A stretch of 64,000 bases of DNA from Onthophagus taurus (taxonomy: Eukaryota > Arthropoda > Insecta > Coleoptera > Scarabaeidae), in assembly GCF_036711975.1 (NCBI RefSeq), contig NW_027248940.1:1178001-1242000 (forward strand). Reading direction: 5' to 3'. Positions 44,260 through 58,467 of this stretch are shown piece by piece. The notes under the pieces were generated by a model. The model did not search any database, was not told the origin of the DNA, and saw nothing but the letters and a program-made list of their open reading frames with translations. A program made the position numbers and the translations under genes. Every line of letters starts with the position of its first letter. Position 1 is the stretch's first letter.

Positions 44260-47200
44260 ATGGATTACATGCCAAGAACGAAAAAACTTATCAAATTCAT
44301 GGGTTTTGCGCCACCCGATCGTGATAACACAAGTTACGTTTTAAGTCAAAAAATTCAGCAAATCATGCTAATTTATTTATTAATCGGCACTATAACATAT
44401 ACAATTGAAATCATCGCCGAGTCAAAAATTCAAATACAAACGAAGATTGAAACAAGCTTGGCTCTATTTATTTTATTAACTCTTTGTTACGGTTACTTAT
44501 CACTTTATTGCATCAAAAACGACGTTGTAATCATTTTCGACCAGATTCAATCATTAAACGAATTCGGTCATCTCGAAAAAGCTGAGCGTAAACACGAATT
44601 AATCGATTACTTTAACGTTTTTTTGGTAGGTTTTTGTGGATTTGGCGCCTTTCTTATTATCGTAACTCCTTTATTTGACTTGAAAAATTGTGCGAGATTA
44701 AATTTGGAACATAACACGACGATTTTGTGCGGATTTGCGTTGGGGTTTAAATATCCTTATGATATTAGCAGTGGATTTTTGTATTTTTTTCATTGGGTGT
44801 TTGAATTTTTCGCCGGGATTTTATTTATTACGAAGGGAACCGTTTTTATTGGATTAATAAATTCTTTCTATATGGCGATTGTATCGCGTTGCGAAGATTT
44901 ATGTGATCAATTAAGATTGTTTAACTCTTACGATGATTTTTATGAAAGGAGGAAGTGTTTATATCATTGCATTTGTTATCACAACCGAATTATTAAGTAA
45001 GTTAATAATGATTGAAATTATTTATATATGTATTGTAATAAAATGTTTCCGAAGAAACTAAAAAAAAAGACTAATTAAATTTAAGAAATTTACAATTTTG
45101 GATTAGACTATAAGTAGTTAGTTTTGTTATGATTTTCGTTTAGTTTTAAGCTTTGATTATATATAATATGGATTGAGCTAATTGAATATATCTACTAACA
45201 AAAATGTGGCTCAAGGTGAATAGACGCAGATGGAAAGCGATAATGTGAAAGTGTAACAAAGATAGACATAAAACGGTACTAAACAGACGGGGGCATGCGC
45301 ATAAAACTGACGTTTATCGTTTTGTTGTGTCACAGCCAGTCACACCGTTATGTTTAAAAATGTATTGTTTCGTGTGCAAAGTTCGCGATAATACAGTTTC
45401 ACATCACCTGTAAGTATTATAAATGTTACTTCTAATTGATAGTTTATCTTATAAATTAACGCACGCCCATTATATGTCAGTACGCTTCTATGTCTATCTC
45501 GGTTCGATCACCTTGCGTAAGCTATCTCTCTCGTTGGCTCAATCCATATTATATATAATCAAAGGTTTTAAGAAAAATTATTACGATGCGCAAGAAAAAG
45601 GTAATTCATTGAAGTCTATGACCTTCAAATTTTGACCTTGACATTTACATTTTGACAGGTATTGATTTTGGCGACTTTTCAGACGATTTTCGATTCTAAA
45701 ACCATGCGAGATCGATAGATCGTGTCGATTTAGTCCTTAGGCCGCAATTTCATCCATTTCTGAATCATTTTATATACAGGGTGTCCCATTAAGCGTACGG
45801 AGCGGCTGTATCTCAACAACGGTAAGGCCTAGAGATTTGGGAAAAAAATCCTTATAAGCAAAGTGGGCAAGAGAAATAGCTGAAAATTATTTTGAAGTTC
45901 GTAATTCGACCGCTAGGGGGCGTAACTGCCATAGAGAAACATAAAATTCCCGCTATCTCAGAAAGTTAGACGATGAGCTATAACTTTGACAACATCATTT
46001 GATAGCTTGGATAATACCGCATCGCTTTTGTTTTGCGATATTTCTCATAACTGTCATAATAAGGGAGGGGGAGGCCAATGCGTTTTCAAATGTTTACATT
46101 TGAATATCTCCTGGACCATTCAACCGATTTGAATATTTTTAGTCTTGTTTGAAAGAGCATTTCATGCTCTTTTAAAAGATTTTCAGTAAGACCGCTTGGT
46201 TTAAAACAAATAAGCTAGAGGGCGTTATCTGCAGCGGTTGCATATTTTTGTGATTTAAAAAAAAAAGTTAAATGGAACGGTACTATTTACTTGACAGACC
46301 GTTAATCAACATAAAATTTGCTAAATATTAGTGAAAACCGCATCTCGATATCTCCATCCATTCTCGAATTATAAAAGAAAATGTTAAAAATTCGTATATC
46401 TTAATCGGATCAAGTTACCTTAAGAAACAAACAAGAGAGAACAATAATTTTATTATCTAGAACCTTCTAGAACACTTTATCCAAGCTTAGAACTGCTTTA
46501 AAACTACTTTTGAGGCGTGTTCAAAGTCAACAGATCAATGAAACATCAACAATGATAATAAAACAAAATAAACCAAAACACTTAGAATAACTTAAATTTT
46601 TGGCAAAAATAACTCGCTAATGTGCTAAATGCCTTTCATAAACCTCGATGCATTTATTTAATCTAGTTTCGACGAAAAAAAAGCGCTGCTTAAGTCTCGG
46701 CTCTAGATACGTTTCTACTGGTATTTAGTGTTTTGTCATATTTTCCCTGGTTATTGGTTTTTCTTGAAAAGTCAGGTCGTTTAGTCTACCCAATAGATAA
46801 AGGGGTGAAAGCAATGTGGGTTTTCGAACCAAGAATGCATATTATGCAAGTTTACATCAGCTTGTGGACAGATGCTTCATACATCCATAGCATTTGTGAT
46901 AAATGGTTTGGATTTGCCCAAATCATATTTAAAAGTCAATGGTAATAGTTCAGTCTGTTATTATCATCGGTATCTGTTAAGGCCTAATGTAAAACAACGT
47001 GGTGGAGATATTATTCTCTTGAGAACTCTTGTGGACAATTGTTTTCGGAGTTCCCAGAGAATGAGCAATCACATTACGCACCAATGTGATTTACGAATTC
47101 ATAGAGATCTCTGATTGGGCTACACGTTGCCAGTTTTTCGTAATCACTAAGTCAATCTTAAAAACACTTCTAGAAAAAAATGTCTTTCTTTGTCGTAATT

Positions 47201-50200
47201 GCATTGCACATTTTTGCCATGCAGTTGTATCGTATTCGAAACATTGAAAATAAATCATCATACGCTCTATCATACGCTTTTGCGTTAATAAATGACATGT
47301 TTACAGTTACCATGGTTATGTGATTTGTTTTGCTCGATGAGATAACTGGATCCGATTGATGACACTCGAGTTTTTGACATTTTCTTCTATAATTCGAGAA
47401 CGGGTGGCGATATCGAGATGCGGTTTTCACTAAAATTTAGCAAATTTTAAGGTGACTAAGGGTCTGTGAAGTAAATAGTATCGTTCCATTTAACTTTTCT
47501 TAAAAAATATCAAAGATATGTAATCGTTGCAGATAACGTCCTCTAGCTCATTTGTTTTAAAACAAACGGTCTTACTGAAAATATCTTTAAAAAGAGCATA
47601 AAATGCTCTTTCAAACAATACCGAAAATATTCAAATCGGTTGAATGGTCTAGGACTAGGAGATATTAAAATGTAAACATATGAAAACGCATTGGCCTCCC
47701 CTTCCCTTATTATGACAGATATGAGAAATATCGCAAAACAAAAGCGATGCGGTATTATCCAAGCTATTAAATGATGTTGTCAAAGTTATAGCTCATCGTC
47801 TAAGTTTCTGAGATAGCGGGAACTTTATGTTTCTCAATGGCAGTTACGCCCCCTAGAGGTCGAATTACGAACTTCTAAATAATTTCCAGCCATTTCTCTT
47901 GGTCACTTTGCTTATAAGGATTTTTTTCCCAAACCTCTAGGTCATACCGTTCTAGAGATACAGCCGCTCCGTACGCTTAACGGGACACCCTGTATATCTA
48001 AATTCCATTTTTTTCTTTCCAAACTTTAAATCTTAATCAAATTTAAAGTTTATTAATAATTTCGAATATTTTCAAAGTTGATAGTTATTTTCTTTAAAAA
48101 ATCAATCATTTTGGCCAACCTGTGTAATTTATAATTCCCGCCATTTTATCAACCAATCAGAGAGCCCAGATTCAAACTGAGGCGACCAAATTCGAATATC
48201 CAAGAAGCCTTTGTCCAAAAAGGGTATATAAGGCCGCGCAAATTTGACACCGGGAGAGCATGGTGTGCAATCTTACTACTATAAAAATGTAGAGCGAGAT
48301 TTAGTACCCTCACAATCCACTGGATGACGTTGTAGACTGAATTTGCAGCAATCTGCATTATCTACACAAACAAAGCGCTTGAAACCATAGAAAAATTTAT
48401 GTGTAACGTCAAATCACGTCAAACTCAGAGGTGAAAGCAAACGTCACATTTTTGTTTTGTCGTTTAGTGTGATAACCCCGTTGTATAAGCAAATTTTCTT
48501 CCTTACGTTCATTTGGCTTAGTGTTTTATATTCTTTAGTTAAGTATTTAAATAAGTTAGGGCCACTTTTACCACCTCTTGATAAGTTTATCCGATAGATA
48601 AATTGGCGCTCTCAGCCAATGAGAGCAATATACGTTAAAAATTATGAATATTATCTTGGAAAAACTTTAAATTAATATTTTGGCATATATCAAGATTAGG
48701 AGTCTCTCTTAAAAATCGATGATTTTTTTTTTAATCGATAGGAAATGAGTCAAAAGAGGCGTAAATGATAAAAAAAAGTGCGGAAAAGTGTAGTACTTAC
48801 CGAAAAATCACTTTAAAGTTGCGATTTGACGTTTTGTTTTGGAAGTTAAAAGCAATATTAAATATGCATTTTCGTATTAAATCCTAACCTCAAATTGTTT
48901 AATTTATACCCACGCACTAAATAAAAACTTATTTTCACTAAACTTGTTGAGATTACAACATATTTTCGGATGAAAACCTTATTTCTTAGGCTATCAAAGC
49001 ATAACGACAATTACCTGTCGTTAGATAGAATTGTTTCTACCAAATGTGTGCTAATAGACTTTATGTTAATAGATTGTGTATCAATTGATATGTCAAACGA
49101 CTGAAATATCTTTGTATTGTAAATATAAATGATAAATAAGTATAATAGCTTATTTAATAGTACCTTACTTAAGTTAAAATAGTTAATTAATTAAAAATTA
49201 ATATTAAACAAGACGTTACAAAATAATAATAAAAAAATAACCCGTGTGACGATGGCAACAAACTGTGCATTTAACCAAATGACAACACAAGCAATGTTAA
49301 CCATGTATTTTCGTATTAAATCCTAACCTCAAATTGTTTAATTTATACTCACGCACAAAATAAAAAGTTATTTTCACTAAACTTGTTGAGATTACAACAT
49401 AATTATTCATAATGACACCTATGTGAAGTTAGCCCCCAATTAAATAGCATTTTACATGTATAGTATTTTGATTATAACATGAGAACCAGTGAACCGATTT
49501 CGATAAACAATGTCTCATTCGAAAGCTTAATCCTTGGCCAATACGAAAGTGGAAATGCCCGATTTGAAAACTCTTTCGAATTTCGCTAAAACGCCAAAAT
49601 AATGCGAAGATACACGAAAATAACACAAAATTGACCTTCTTTAAGTGGTGATAACTCGTAAACAATGTACCCGATGATCAAGATCTATACGTCACTCGAT
49701 TCGTCATAGTGTCTTCTATCGAAATCACAAAATGCTCGATTTCAATTCTCTCTCGCTAACTTTATGCAGCCCTCGGAACGACACCGTCTTCGGCTCGCTG
49801 TTTATGCACGTGTGAACGCTCGTGCTAAAAAATTAATTTAATCTAAATCGACTATAATTAGAGAACAGTTTGACGGATTTTAATGTTTTATATCTCAATC
49901 GAAAGTTTGTGTCTGGCTGAATGCTGTTGTCGAAATGCCCGATTCGAAATATTTAAGGATTTTGATTAAAACACAACAAACGAATTAATTAAACACATCA
50001 ATTATCTCCGTAACTAATTGACCAATTTTAGTCATCAAAATCTCGGTCGAAAGTATGATCTGCAATGAATGCGAAGGTGGAAATGCCCGATTTCAAAATT
50101 TACTAATTATGTGCGTACAGCCATTGAAATGACCCCGGAGAGATTTCGAGTCGGGCATTTCCACTTTCGTATTGGCCAAAGATTAAGCTTTCGAATGAGA

Positions 50201-53200
50201 TTTTGTTTATCGAAATCGGTTGACTGGTTTTCTTGTTATAATCAAAATACTATACATGTAAAATCCTATCTAATTGGGAGCTAGAAAAATTTGGAGCTAA
50301 CTTCGCATAGGTCATAATGACTAAGTGCCTGTCGTTACATAGACTGTGTGTCTATTAACTATGTACAAAAGCGTCGCCAGATAGGAGCAAAGATAGATTC
50401 GAAAAAAGAAATTGAATAGAATATAAGATACAAATAGATTCTAAAAATCTATTTGAAATGTTTATAATGTTTGTTTTTTTTTGTATGTTCTAACTCAAAA
50501 TCTAATTTCTACACAAAATTCTTATTTGGGCGATATTACATCGATAAAAGCAAGATTGACGATTTTTAAGCAACATGTATATTGTAAAATTATACGAAGA
50601 TGGCTTTATGGAAAAGTTGAACTTGTTCATTCATAAGTAGATAGTTATTATTATTTTTATAATTTGTTACACGAATGTAAAAGCTCAACTCCTCCATAAT
50701 TTATATTATGTTCAGTCTTTATGTGGTGCTTAGAAATATTGGAATTTGCTTTAGTTTTATGTTTCTAGTTTTCAGCCTCCTCCACATTTGTCCGATAGCA
50801 ACAAACTTTCCAGCAACAAACTTGTATCTGTAATTTTTTATCTACTTTCTTAACTGATATCTTTCTTATTATTAGAGATAATTCGAGATAATAATTAGAG
50901 ATTCTTTCTCTATCTAAAACCGGTCTTTGTCTGTCGATAAGTTAATACTAAGATCAATCTGTACTTAAACTACAAAGCGGTGGCTCTGTACTTAGATTAA
51001 ATAGCTTAAAATTACCAAACTTCAAGCCTTTGTGCAATTGTTATCAAACCGAATTTTAAAAAACTATTATCACACTCGGAAAGAGCGCTCTTTAAATTAT
51101 CTTAACCCGGGTTTTCGTTGGTAAATGTCTATCGGCGAAATGCTTAAATCGCCCTTAATATACATCCCTACACGCAAAAACGCTTAATTACTATTCCTTT
51201 AAACAAATTTCTTATTTGATAGGGGGAAAACTATAGAAGTATAGATCTATCTTATCTACAATTTTCTGCTCTCTCTAATGGTGTATAACACGCGGCTATC
51301 GCTGCTTGGTTATAGAGTTTTTTCCTGGTGATATAAGAAAGTTATTGATCCCAACAATGTTTAAAAGTAGCTAAAACGTGTGAATTTGGTAATTTTTTGA
51401 CCAAAAACGTCCTTGTGTAAGTCTATAACTTCATGATATACTTCTATAGTTTTCCTCATATCAAATAAGAAAGTTGTTTAGAGGTAGAGCAATTAAACGT
51501 TTCTGTATATAGAGATGTATATTAAAGGTGATTTAACCATGATGCTAATTGATATTGACCGACAAAAACCCGGATTAAGATATTTGAAGAAGCGTTCTTT
51601 CTGATTGTGAACACAGTTTTTTAAAATTCAGTTTGATAACAATTGCACAAGGGCTTGAAGTTTGGTAATATTAAGCTATTTTACGTACAGAGCGGTGTTC
51701 TTCATCTTTTATTGATTTTAATATTAACATATCGGCAAACGAGGACCGACGATTTCATAAAGAAAGAATCAAGCTTTCATATGGTGCATTTAGTGTTCTG
51801 CTATATCTAATAATACGAAAGATATCAGCTAATAAAATAGATAGGAAATTGCGGATAAAAGTTTGTTGCTATCGTCAATCGGGCATTTCCACTTTCGTAT
51901 TGGCCAAGGATTAAGCTTTCGAATGAGACATTGTTTATCGAAATCGGTTCACTGGTTCTCATGTTATAATTAAAATACTATACATGTAAAATTCTGTTTA
52001 ATTGGGGGCTAACTTCACATAGGTGTCATTATGAATAATTATGTTGTAATCTCAACAAGTTTAGTGAAAATAACTTTTTATTTAGTGCGTGGGTATAAAT
52101 TAAACAATTTGAGGTTAGGATTTAATACGAGAAAATAGATGGTTAACATTGCTTGTGTTGTCAGTTGTAATTGTCATTTGGTTAAATACACAGTTTGTTG
52201 CTATCGTCACACGGATTATTTATTTATTTTTATTTTGTAAGCATGTCTTTTTTAATAACTATTTTAACTTAAGTAAGGTACTATTAAATAAGCTACTATA
52301 CTTATTTATCATTTATATTTACAACATAAAGATATTTCAGCTTTCAGTCATTTGACAGATCAATTGATACACAATCTATTAACACAAAGTCTATTAATAC
52401 ACATTTGGTAGAAACAATTCTATCTAACGACATTTAATTGTCGTTCTGCATCGATAGCCTAAGAAACAAGGTTTTCATCCGAAAATATGTTGTAATCTCA
52501 ACAAGTTTAGTGAAAATAAGTTAGTGCGTGGGTATAAATTAAACAATTTCAGGTTAGGATTTAATACGAAAATGCAATTTTAACATTGCTTTGAACTTCC
52601 AAAAAGAAACGTCAAATCGCAACTTTAAAGTGATTTTTCGGTAAGTACTACACTTTTCCGCACTTTTTTTTTATCATTTACGACTCTTTTGACTCATTTC
52701 CTATCGATTAAAAAAAAAATCATCGATTTTTAAGAGAGACTCCTAATCTTGAATTATTCATAACTGAATATATCTACTAACAAAAATGTGGCTCAAGGTG
52801 AATAGACGCAGATGGAAAGCGATAATGTGAAAGTGTAACAAAGATAGACATAAAACGGTACTAAACAGACGGGCGCATGCGCATAAAACTGACGTTTATC
52901 GTTTTGTTGTGTCACAGCCAGTCACACCGTTATGTTTAAAAATGTATTGTTTCGCGTGCAAAGTTAAGATAATTTCACAATTTCACATCACCTGTAAGTA
53001 TTATAAATGTTACTTCTAATTGATAGTTTTTTATCTTATAAATTAACGCACGCCCATTATATGTCACTACGCTTCTATGTTTATCTTGGTTCGATCACCT
53101 TGCGCAACCTATCTCTCTCGTTGGCTCAATCCATATTATATATAATCAAAGGTTTTAAGAAAAATTATTACGATGCGCAAGAAAAAGGTAATTCATTGAA

Positions 53201-56200
53201 GTCTATGACCTTCAAATTTTGACCTTGACATTTACATTTTGACAGGTATTGATTTTGGCGACTTTTCAGACGATTTTCGATTCTAAAACCACGCGAGATC
53301 GATAGATCGTGTCGATTTAGCCCGTAGGCCGCAATTTCATCCATTTCTGAATCATTTTATATATCTAAATTCCATTTTTTTCTTTCCAAACTTTAACATC
53401 AAATTACGAATTTCTCAAAGGAATTTGATACCCGAAAGCGCGATTATCTAAAAGAACGAAAAATTGTCTACAAAATTACAAAATCTTAATCAAATTTAAA
53501 GTTTATTAATAATTTCGAATATTTTCAAAGTTGATAGTTATTTTCTTTAAAAAATCAATCATTTTGGCCAACCTGTGTAATTTATAATTCCCGCCATTTT
53601 ATCAACCAATCAGAGAGCCCAGATTCAAACTGAGGCGACCAAATTCGAATATCCAAGAAGCCTTTGTCCAAAAAGGGTATATAAGTCCGCGCAAATTTGA
53701 CACCGGGAGTCGGGGGGGGGGATCTCAAATGAATGAAAATTGTAACCGTCGTCAACGCCATCCGATGTCACCGTCGATAACTAATTCTACACAAATTCAA
53801 ATTTAATCAACCTTTAAGGTGGCTTATATTTCATTTCTTTTTTTTGTATTCATCTTTGATTAATTAAGTCAAATTAAGCGATGTCAAATATAAATGATAT
53901 TGAAAAATCAGTTAATTTGTTTAATAAGTGTAATTTATGAGTGTAATTTTGTAATTAAGTGTAAAAAAGTGTAAAAAACATTTAAAATTATTTAAATGAT
54001 AAAAATGTCGGTTATTAATCCTTGCTGTGTACCATCTTGCGATGATAGACATTAAAAGGTAAATTATAAAAATTATTATTGAGATTGAGAAAAATGGCGA
54101 CGTGTGCGTAACTCGTGTGAAGATCGGGGCGATAAAAAGTTGATTTTTCAATAGTAATTGTGTTTGAAAATAGTGTATGTGACTTTCAAGCGTTTCCTCT
54201 AACCTTTTTCTATTGGGGTGCGGTTATTTGATTAACTCTTTATTGACATTTATCGCGGGTGATATAAATTTCTTTTCGTTATCATTACGTTTTCCTGAGC
54301 GGCGATTAAATTTTCGACCCGGTGACCTTGACCGGACCTGTTGTGATCTAAATAAATAAGATAAAATAAAATCATGGCCGATAAGATCAGCGGCGACGCC
54401 GGGGTTGTTGTTAAATCGCTGGAAAATAAATTCGCGCAAACAATGGTAATGTTTGAGACGAAGTTAAATGCAGCTCGAAAAGGAAAAGCTGGCGACACTC
54501 CGCTTATTACCCTGGAACACCTGGTTAAGGAATATTATGAATTTAAAGACCATATTATTGGGTGTTTGAATGATATTAAATCTCTAATTGATGGATTGGA
54601 AGTACGCGTGGATGACTTGGAAACGTATTCTCGCCGAAATTGCTTACTTATACATGGCATAGGTGAGAGGGAAAACGAGGATACTGATGCTGTAGTGGCG
54701 AATTTCTTTGAGCAATATCTTAAGGTACCCGGTTTCACTTTCGATTTAAATCTCCTGGATAGATCACATAGAATTGGTCCAAAGAAAAAAAAAATTGGAT
54801 CCTCTGCAACACCTAGACCCATCATAATCAAACTGATTTCTTATAAGGATCGCAAAATTATATGGTCTAATAAGAAACTGTTGAAAGGTACGAAGTTTTT
54901 AATAACTGAGTCACTGACCAAGAGAAGAATGAAGTTGTACGCTGCCGCGAGAAATACTGTGGGTCCAAGGAATGCCTGGACTGCTGATGGGCGTATATTT
55001 GTGAGATCTCCAAATAATGAGATTAAGAGAATTAACGAATTCACTGATCTACCTAACAGCTCTGTGGAATCAGCTAAGACGGAACAAAATCGTTACGAGA
55101 GGAGAACTCGTCGGCAAGTTAACAAACCATAAATTATCATAGTTATTTTTTTGTTTTTCTTTTTTTTTAAAAAAGCATTATTTTCAAAAATGTTCTTTTT
55201 TTTTTAGTAAGTCGCTTCGGCTTCAAGCATTTTTTTTTTTCTATAACGCCTATTTTTGTTATTCCTGCGTTATTTAGCATTCTTTAGCTTAGTAAAATTT
55301 TTTTTTTGTTTTGTCTTTTTTTTTTTTTTTGCTGAAATGTTCGATGGATCTGGTTCGAGGGGGATTCAAATTTCAAATTATAAAAAGAAGTTGAACGTAG
55401 CTCATTTGAACGTTAGATCATTGGTTCCCAAGTATAATCTAATAAAATCCTTAATCCTTGATAACAATATTGATATTTTTGCGATGACGGAAACCTGGTT
55501 AACTCTTAATATATCCAACTCTTTAGTTAATATTCCTGGCTACAATCTGGTTCGTAGGGATCGTGGGGGGCGCGGTGGAGGTGTTGCTGTGTACATAAGA
55601 AGCTCAATACGATTTCAGCTTCTAAACAGTTCCTGCTCTATTGAGCAACTATTTTTTACCGTTGATGCAGGAAAAAAACTCTGTATTACTTTTGGAGTGG
55701 TTTATAGGCCCCCTAATTTTAATCTTCCTCTTTTTATCGAAACACTGGAGAGTACCCTTTGTGAGAGTATTGTTACATCTCACTCGACAATTATCGTGGG
55801 CGATATTAATGTTGATCTTCTTAAGCTTGATTCTCCCTCAACAACACTTCTTCACTCATTTGCGACTTCTATTGGCTTACATCAGTTAGTCACCGAACCC
55901 ACAAGAATTACACAAAATTCGCAAACTTTACTCGATCCAGTTTTTACAACAAATGATAAGCTGTTTACTAGTATTGATGTTGTAAATGTACCTAATATAT
56001 CTGATCATGAACTAGTAAAGTGTGAGCTGGCATTTGATATCGGTAGGCCTGCTGCAATTTATCGTACATACAGGGATGTGAAAAACATTAATTATCCACA
56101 ATTCTTGAACGATCTGAAATCAATTCCGTGGAGAAACATATATGATCAGGAAAATGTGAATGATAAGATAACTTTTTTCAATAATTGTTTACTTACTCTG

Positions 56201-58430
56201 ATGGATTTGCATGCACCTTTAAAAACTAGACGGTTTACAAAGCCTCCCAGTCCCTGGCTAACAGATAATACTAAACTACTAATGTCTATTCGAGATGATG
56301 CGCCTAAAAAATTCAAAAAGTCTAAGCTAACTCAAGACTGGGTTTCATACAAGTTGCATCGCAATCTGGTAACATCAACGGTGCGGGCTGAAAAGAAGGC
56401 ATACTATGATTACGCCTTACGTACTAAAGATCCAAAGGCTCTTTGGAGAAAGATTAAACTTCTAAATATAAATAAAAAAATCGATAACAAAGTGCCTAAC
56501 ATTTTTCTTCCAAACGATTTAAATAATTATTTTGTTCACGGTGATTCTTCACTTTATATCCAGACTGATCCCGAATTACCCATATTTTATCAAAATAATG
56601 TAAACCCTAGAGTGCAGATAATGCAAGCTTTTATGCCTGTTGATGAACATGAAGTATCTATAATAATTAATAACATTAAAACTGCAGCGGTGGGTTCTGA
56701 TGGTATCTCAATTTGGATGATTGACTTGTGTACCCCTTTTCTCATTCCTTATATTACTCACGTAATAAACGCTGCTGTTCATCAATCAGTTTTTCCGGAT
56801 GCCTGGAAAATGGCTGAAGTAATTGTATTACCTAAAGTATCTTCCCCTTCTGCCCTAAGAGATTTTAGACCGATCAGTATCCTCCCAGTAATGTCAAAAA
56901 TTTTAGAGAGAGTCTTGGAAAAGCAACTTAGAGCACACTGCGAAAGGTATAGTATACTGCCAGATCAACAATCTGGGTTTCGTTCGGGTTTCAGCTGCGC
57001 AACAGCTTTATTGAACCTTACTGATGATGTATTTGCTTCTAGAGAGGCCGGGCAAGCCGCACTTTTGTTATCGTTGGACTTCACCAAAGCATTTGATACA
57101 ATAAATCATAATATACTTGCATCTAAACTTAATTATTTTGGTCTTGGAAATCAAGCTGCAATTTTGATAAAGTCATTTTTGTCGGACAGGTCTCAGGTTG
57201 TGAAGATTAATAGTCAAGTGTCGAGCGCTCTGTCTGTTACTCGTGGAGTCCCTCAGGGGTCCATTTTGGGGCCACTATTGTTCTCTATTTATACATCTGA
57301 TTTTGACCAGGTTCTTGGTTGTATGCAGACGATACACAGCTTCTGCTGAATTTTAATCCAAATAATTGGGTTGATGCCTGCATAAAATTTAACTCAGATA
57401 TAGCATTATTTTCTGATGTTGCGAAACGCCATGAACTTGTGCTAAATCCATTTAAGTCTTCTGTTTTGCGGTAGTGTCACAAGGAGAGCGATTAAGCCTT
57501 TGATATCCGGTCAATTGGTGGTGGATGGCGAACCTCTTACTGTTTCTGATAATATAAAAATTTTAGGAGTCACATTGGATCATCAGTTGAGGTTTGAGGA
57601 GCATGTGGCCAGGTGCTTGAGGGGTGGGTATGGCGCCCTGCGTCTCTTGTATGCCCATACGGATGTCTTAAGTAAAAAATTAAAAATTATGCTGTGTGAT
57701 AGCTTGGTTCTAAGCAAATTAAATCACTGCGACGTTGTTTATGGTCCAAATTTAACGGGGGCGAGTGGGCGTCGTATCCAGAACCTTCAGAACGGTTGTC
57801 TGAGGTTTATTTACGGAATTCGTAAATATGACCATATTAGTCATAAGTTGGCAGAGACTGGGTGGTTGAACATGAAAAACAGACGTAAACTGCATGCAAC
57901 TTGCGTTTATTATAAAATTATTAAAAGTCAGCGGCCTCCTTACTTGCTGCAACGCCTATCTTTCAGAAGCGATGTCCATAACATTAATATAAGGAGGAAA
58001 GATGTATTGACGGTACCACGCCGCGCCTCGCACCGATCCTTTTCCTACCAGATAGCTAAAACGTACAATGATCTACCTATGAACCTTATAGGATTGAACT
58101 GTATTTCGTTCAAGAGTAAATTAAAATCCTCCCTCCTGCTTGAGTCATCATGATTTTTTTTTTATTATATTCTGAGTTATTAATGTATCGCTTTATACTG
58201 GCATGTCGTCGTATTTTGTTATTTTGTTTTTTTTTTTTTCTTCATTTTGTTTATTAGTATTGTTAAAAACATTCTCATTTTTGCTTTATATATATATTTT
58301 CTATATATTCTGGATTAAGTGGAAGAGCAGTTGGTTAATAACCAAACTGAACTTCGTCCAGAAAATAAGTCTATTTTCTAAGAGTGTATTATTGTTTTCT
58401 TTCCTTTTTTTTGCGACTTATTAATAAAGG

Positions 58431-58467
<37 letters not shown>

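Larger units (their letters stand above)
45181..48259 (+). repeat. Direct repeat copy 1 (interrupted)
   Basis: Homologous to 52763-53709. It starts TGAATATATCTACTAAC and ends GACACCGGGAG; the copy is split by foldback 3 (45777-47992), and without it is slightly under 0.9 kb. It holds an open frame of 70 codons (45423-45635) also open in copy 2, and near its end a CCAAT box and a TATA box (48152-48230). Just outside its start, 45142-45175 is an inverted match to 45537-45567 inside the copy. Origin unknown; an LTR was considered. Confidence 0.8.
54065..58466 (+). mobile_element. Nearly complete LINE (Jockey/CR1-like)
   Basis: Contains ORF1 (54374-55132), ORF2 (55256-58153, frameshifted), a 3' UTR with hairpin (58321-58355) and AATAAAGGC followed by a long (ATT)n tail at 58434-58466. 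The 5' end lies between 54060 and 54370; its exact position and a target duplication could not be fixed. It sits in the middle of a THAP-type gene remnant, itself inside intron 1 of odorant receptor 2. The LINE fragment at 15454-16372 has a related C-terminus and 3' UTR. Confidence 0.85.

Noticed and set aside
46733..47430. Open frames in the centre of foldback 3
   Set aside because: They overlap on both strands, are short, and show no transposase motifs; left unassigned.
45181..53709. A standard LTR retrotransposon
   Set aside because: The repeats lack a terminal CA, no primer-binding site, polypurine tract or target duplication was found, and the interior has no gag or pol; kept only as an open question.
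58203..58424. A small hydrophobic protein
   Set aside because: It is the T-rich 3' UTR of the LINE read as Phe/Leu-rich codons.
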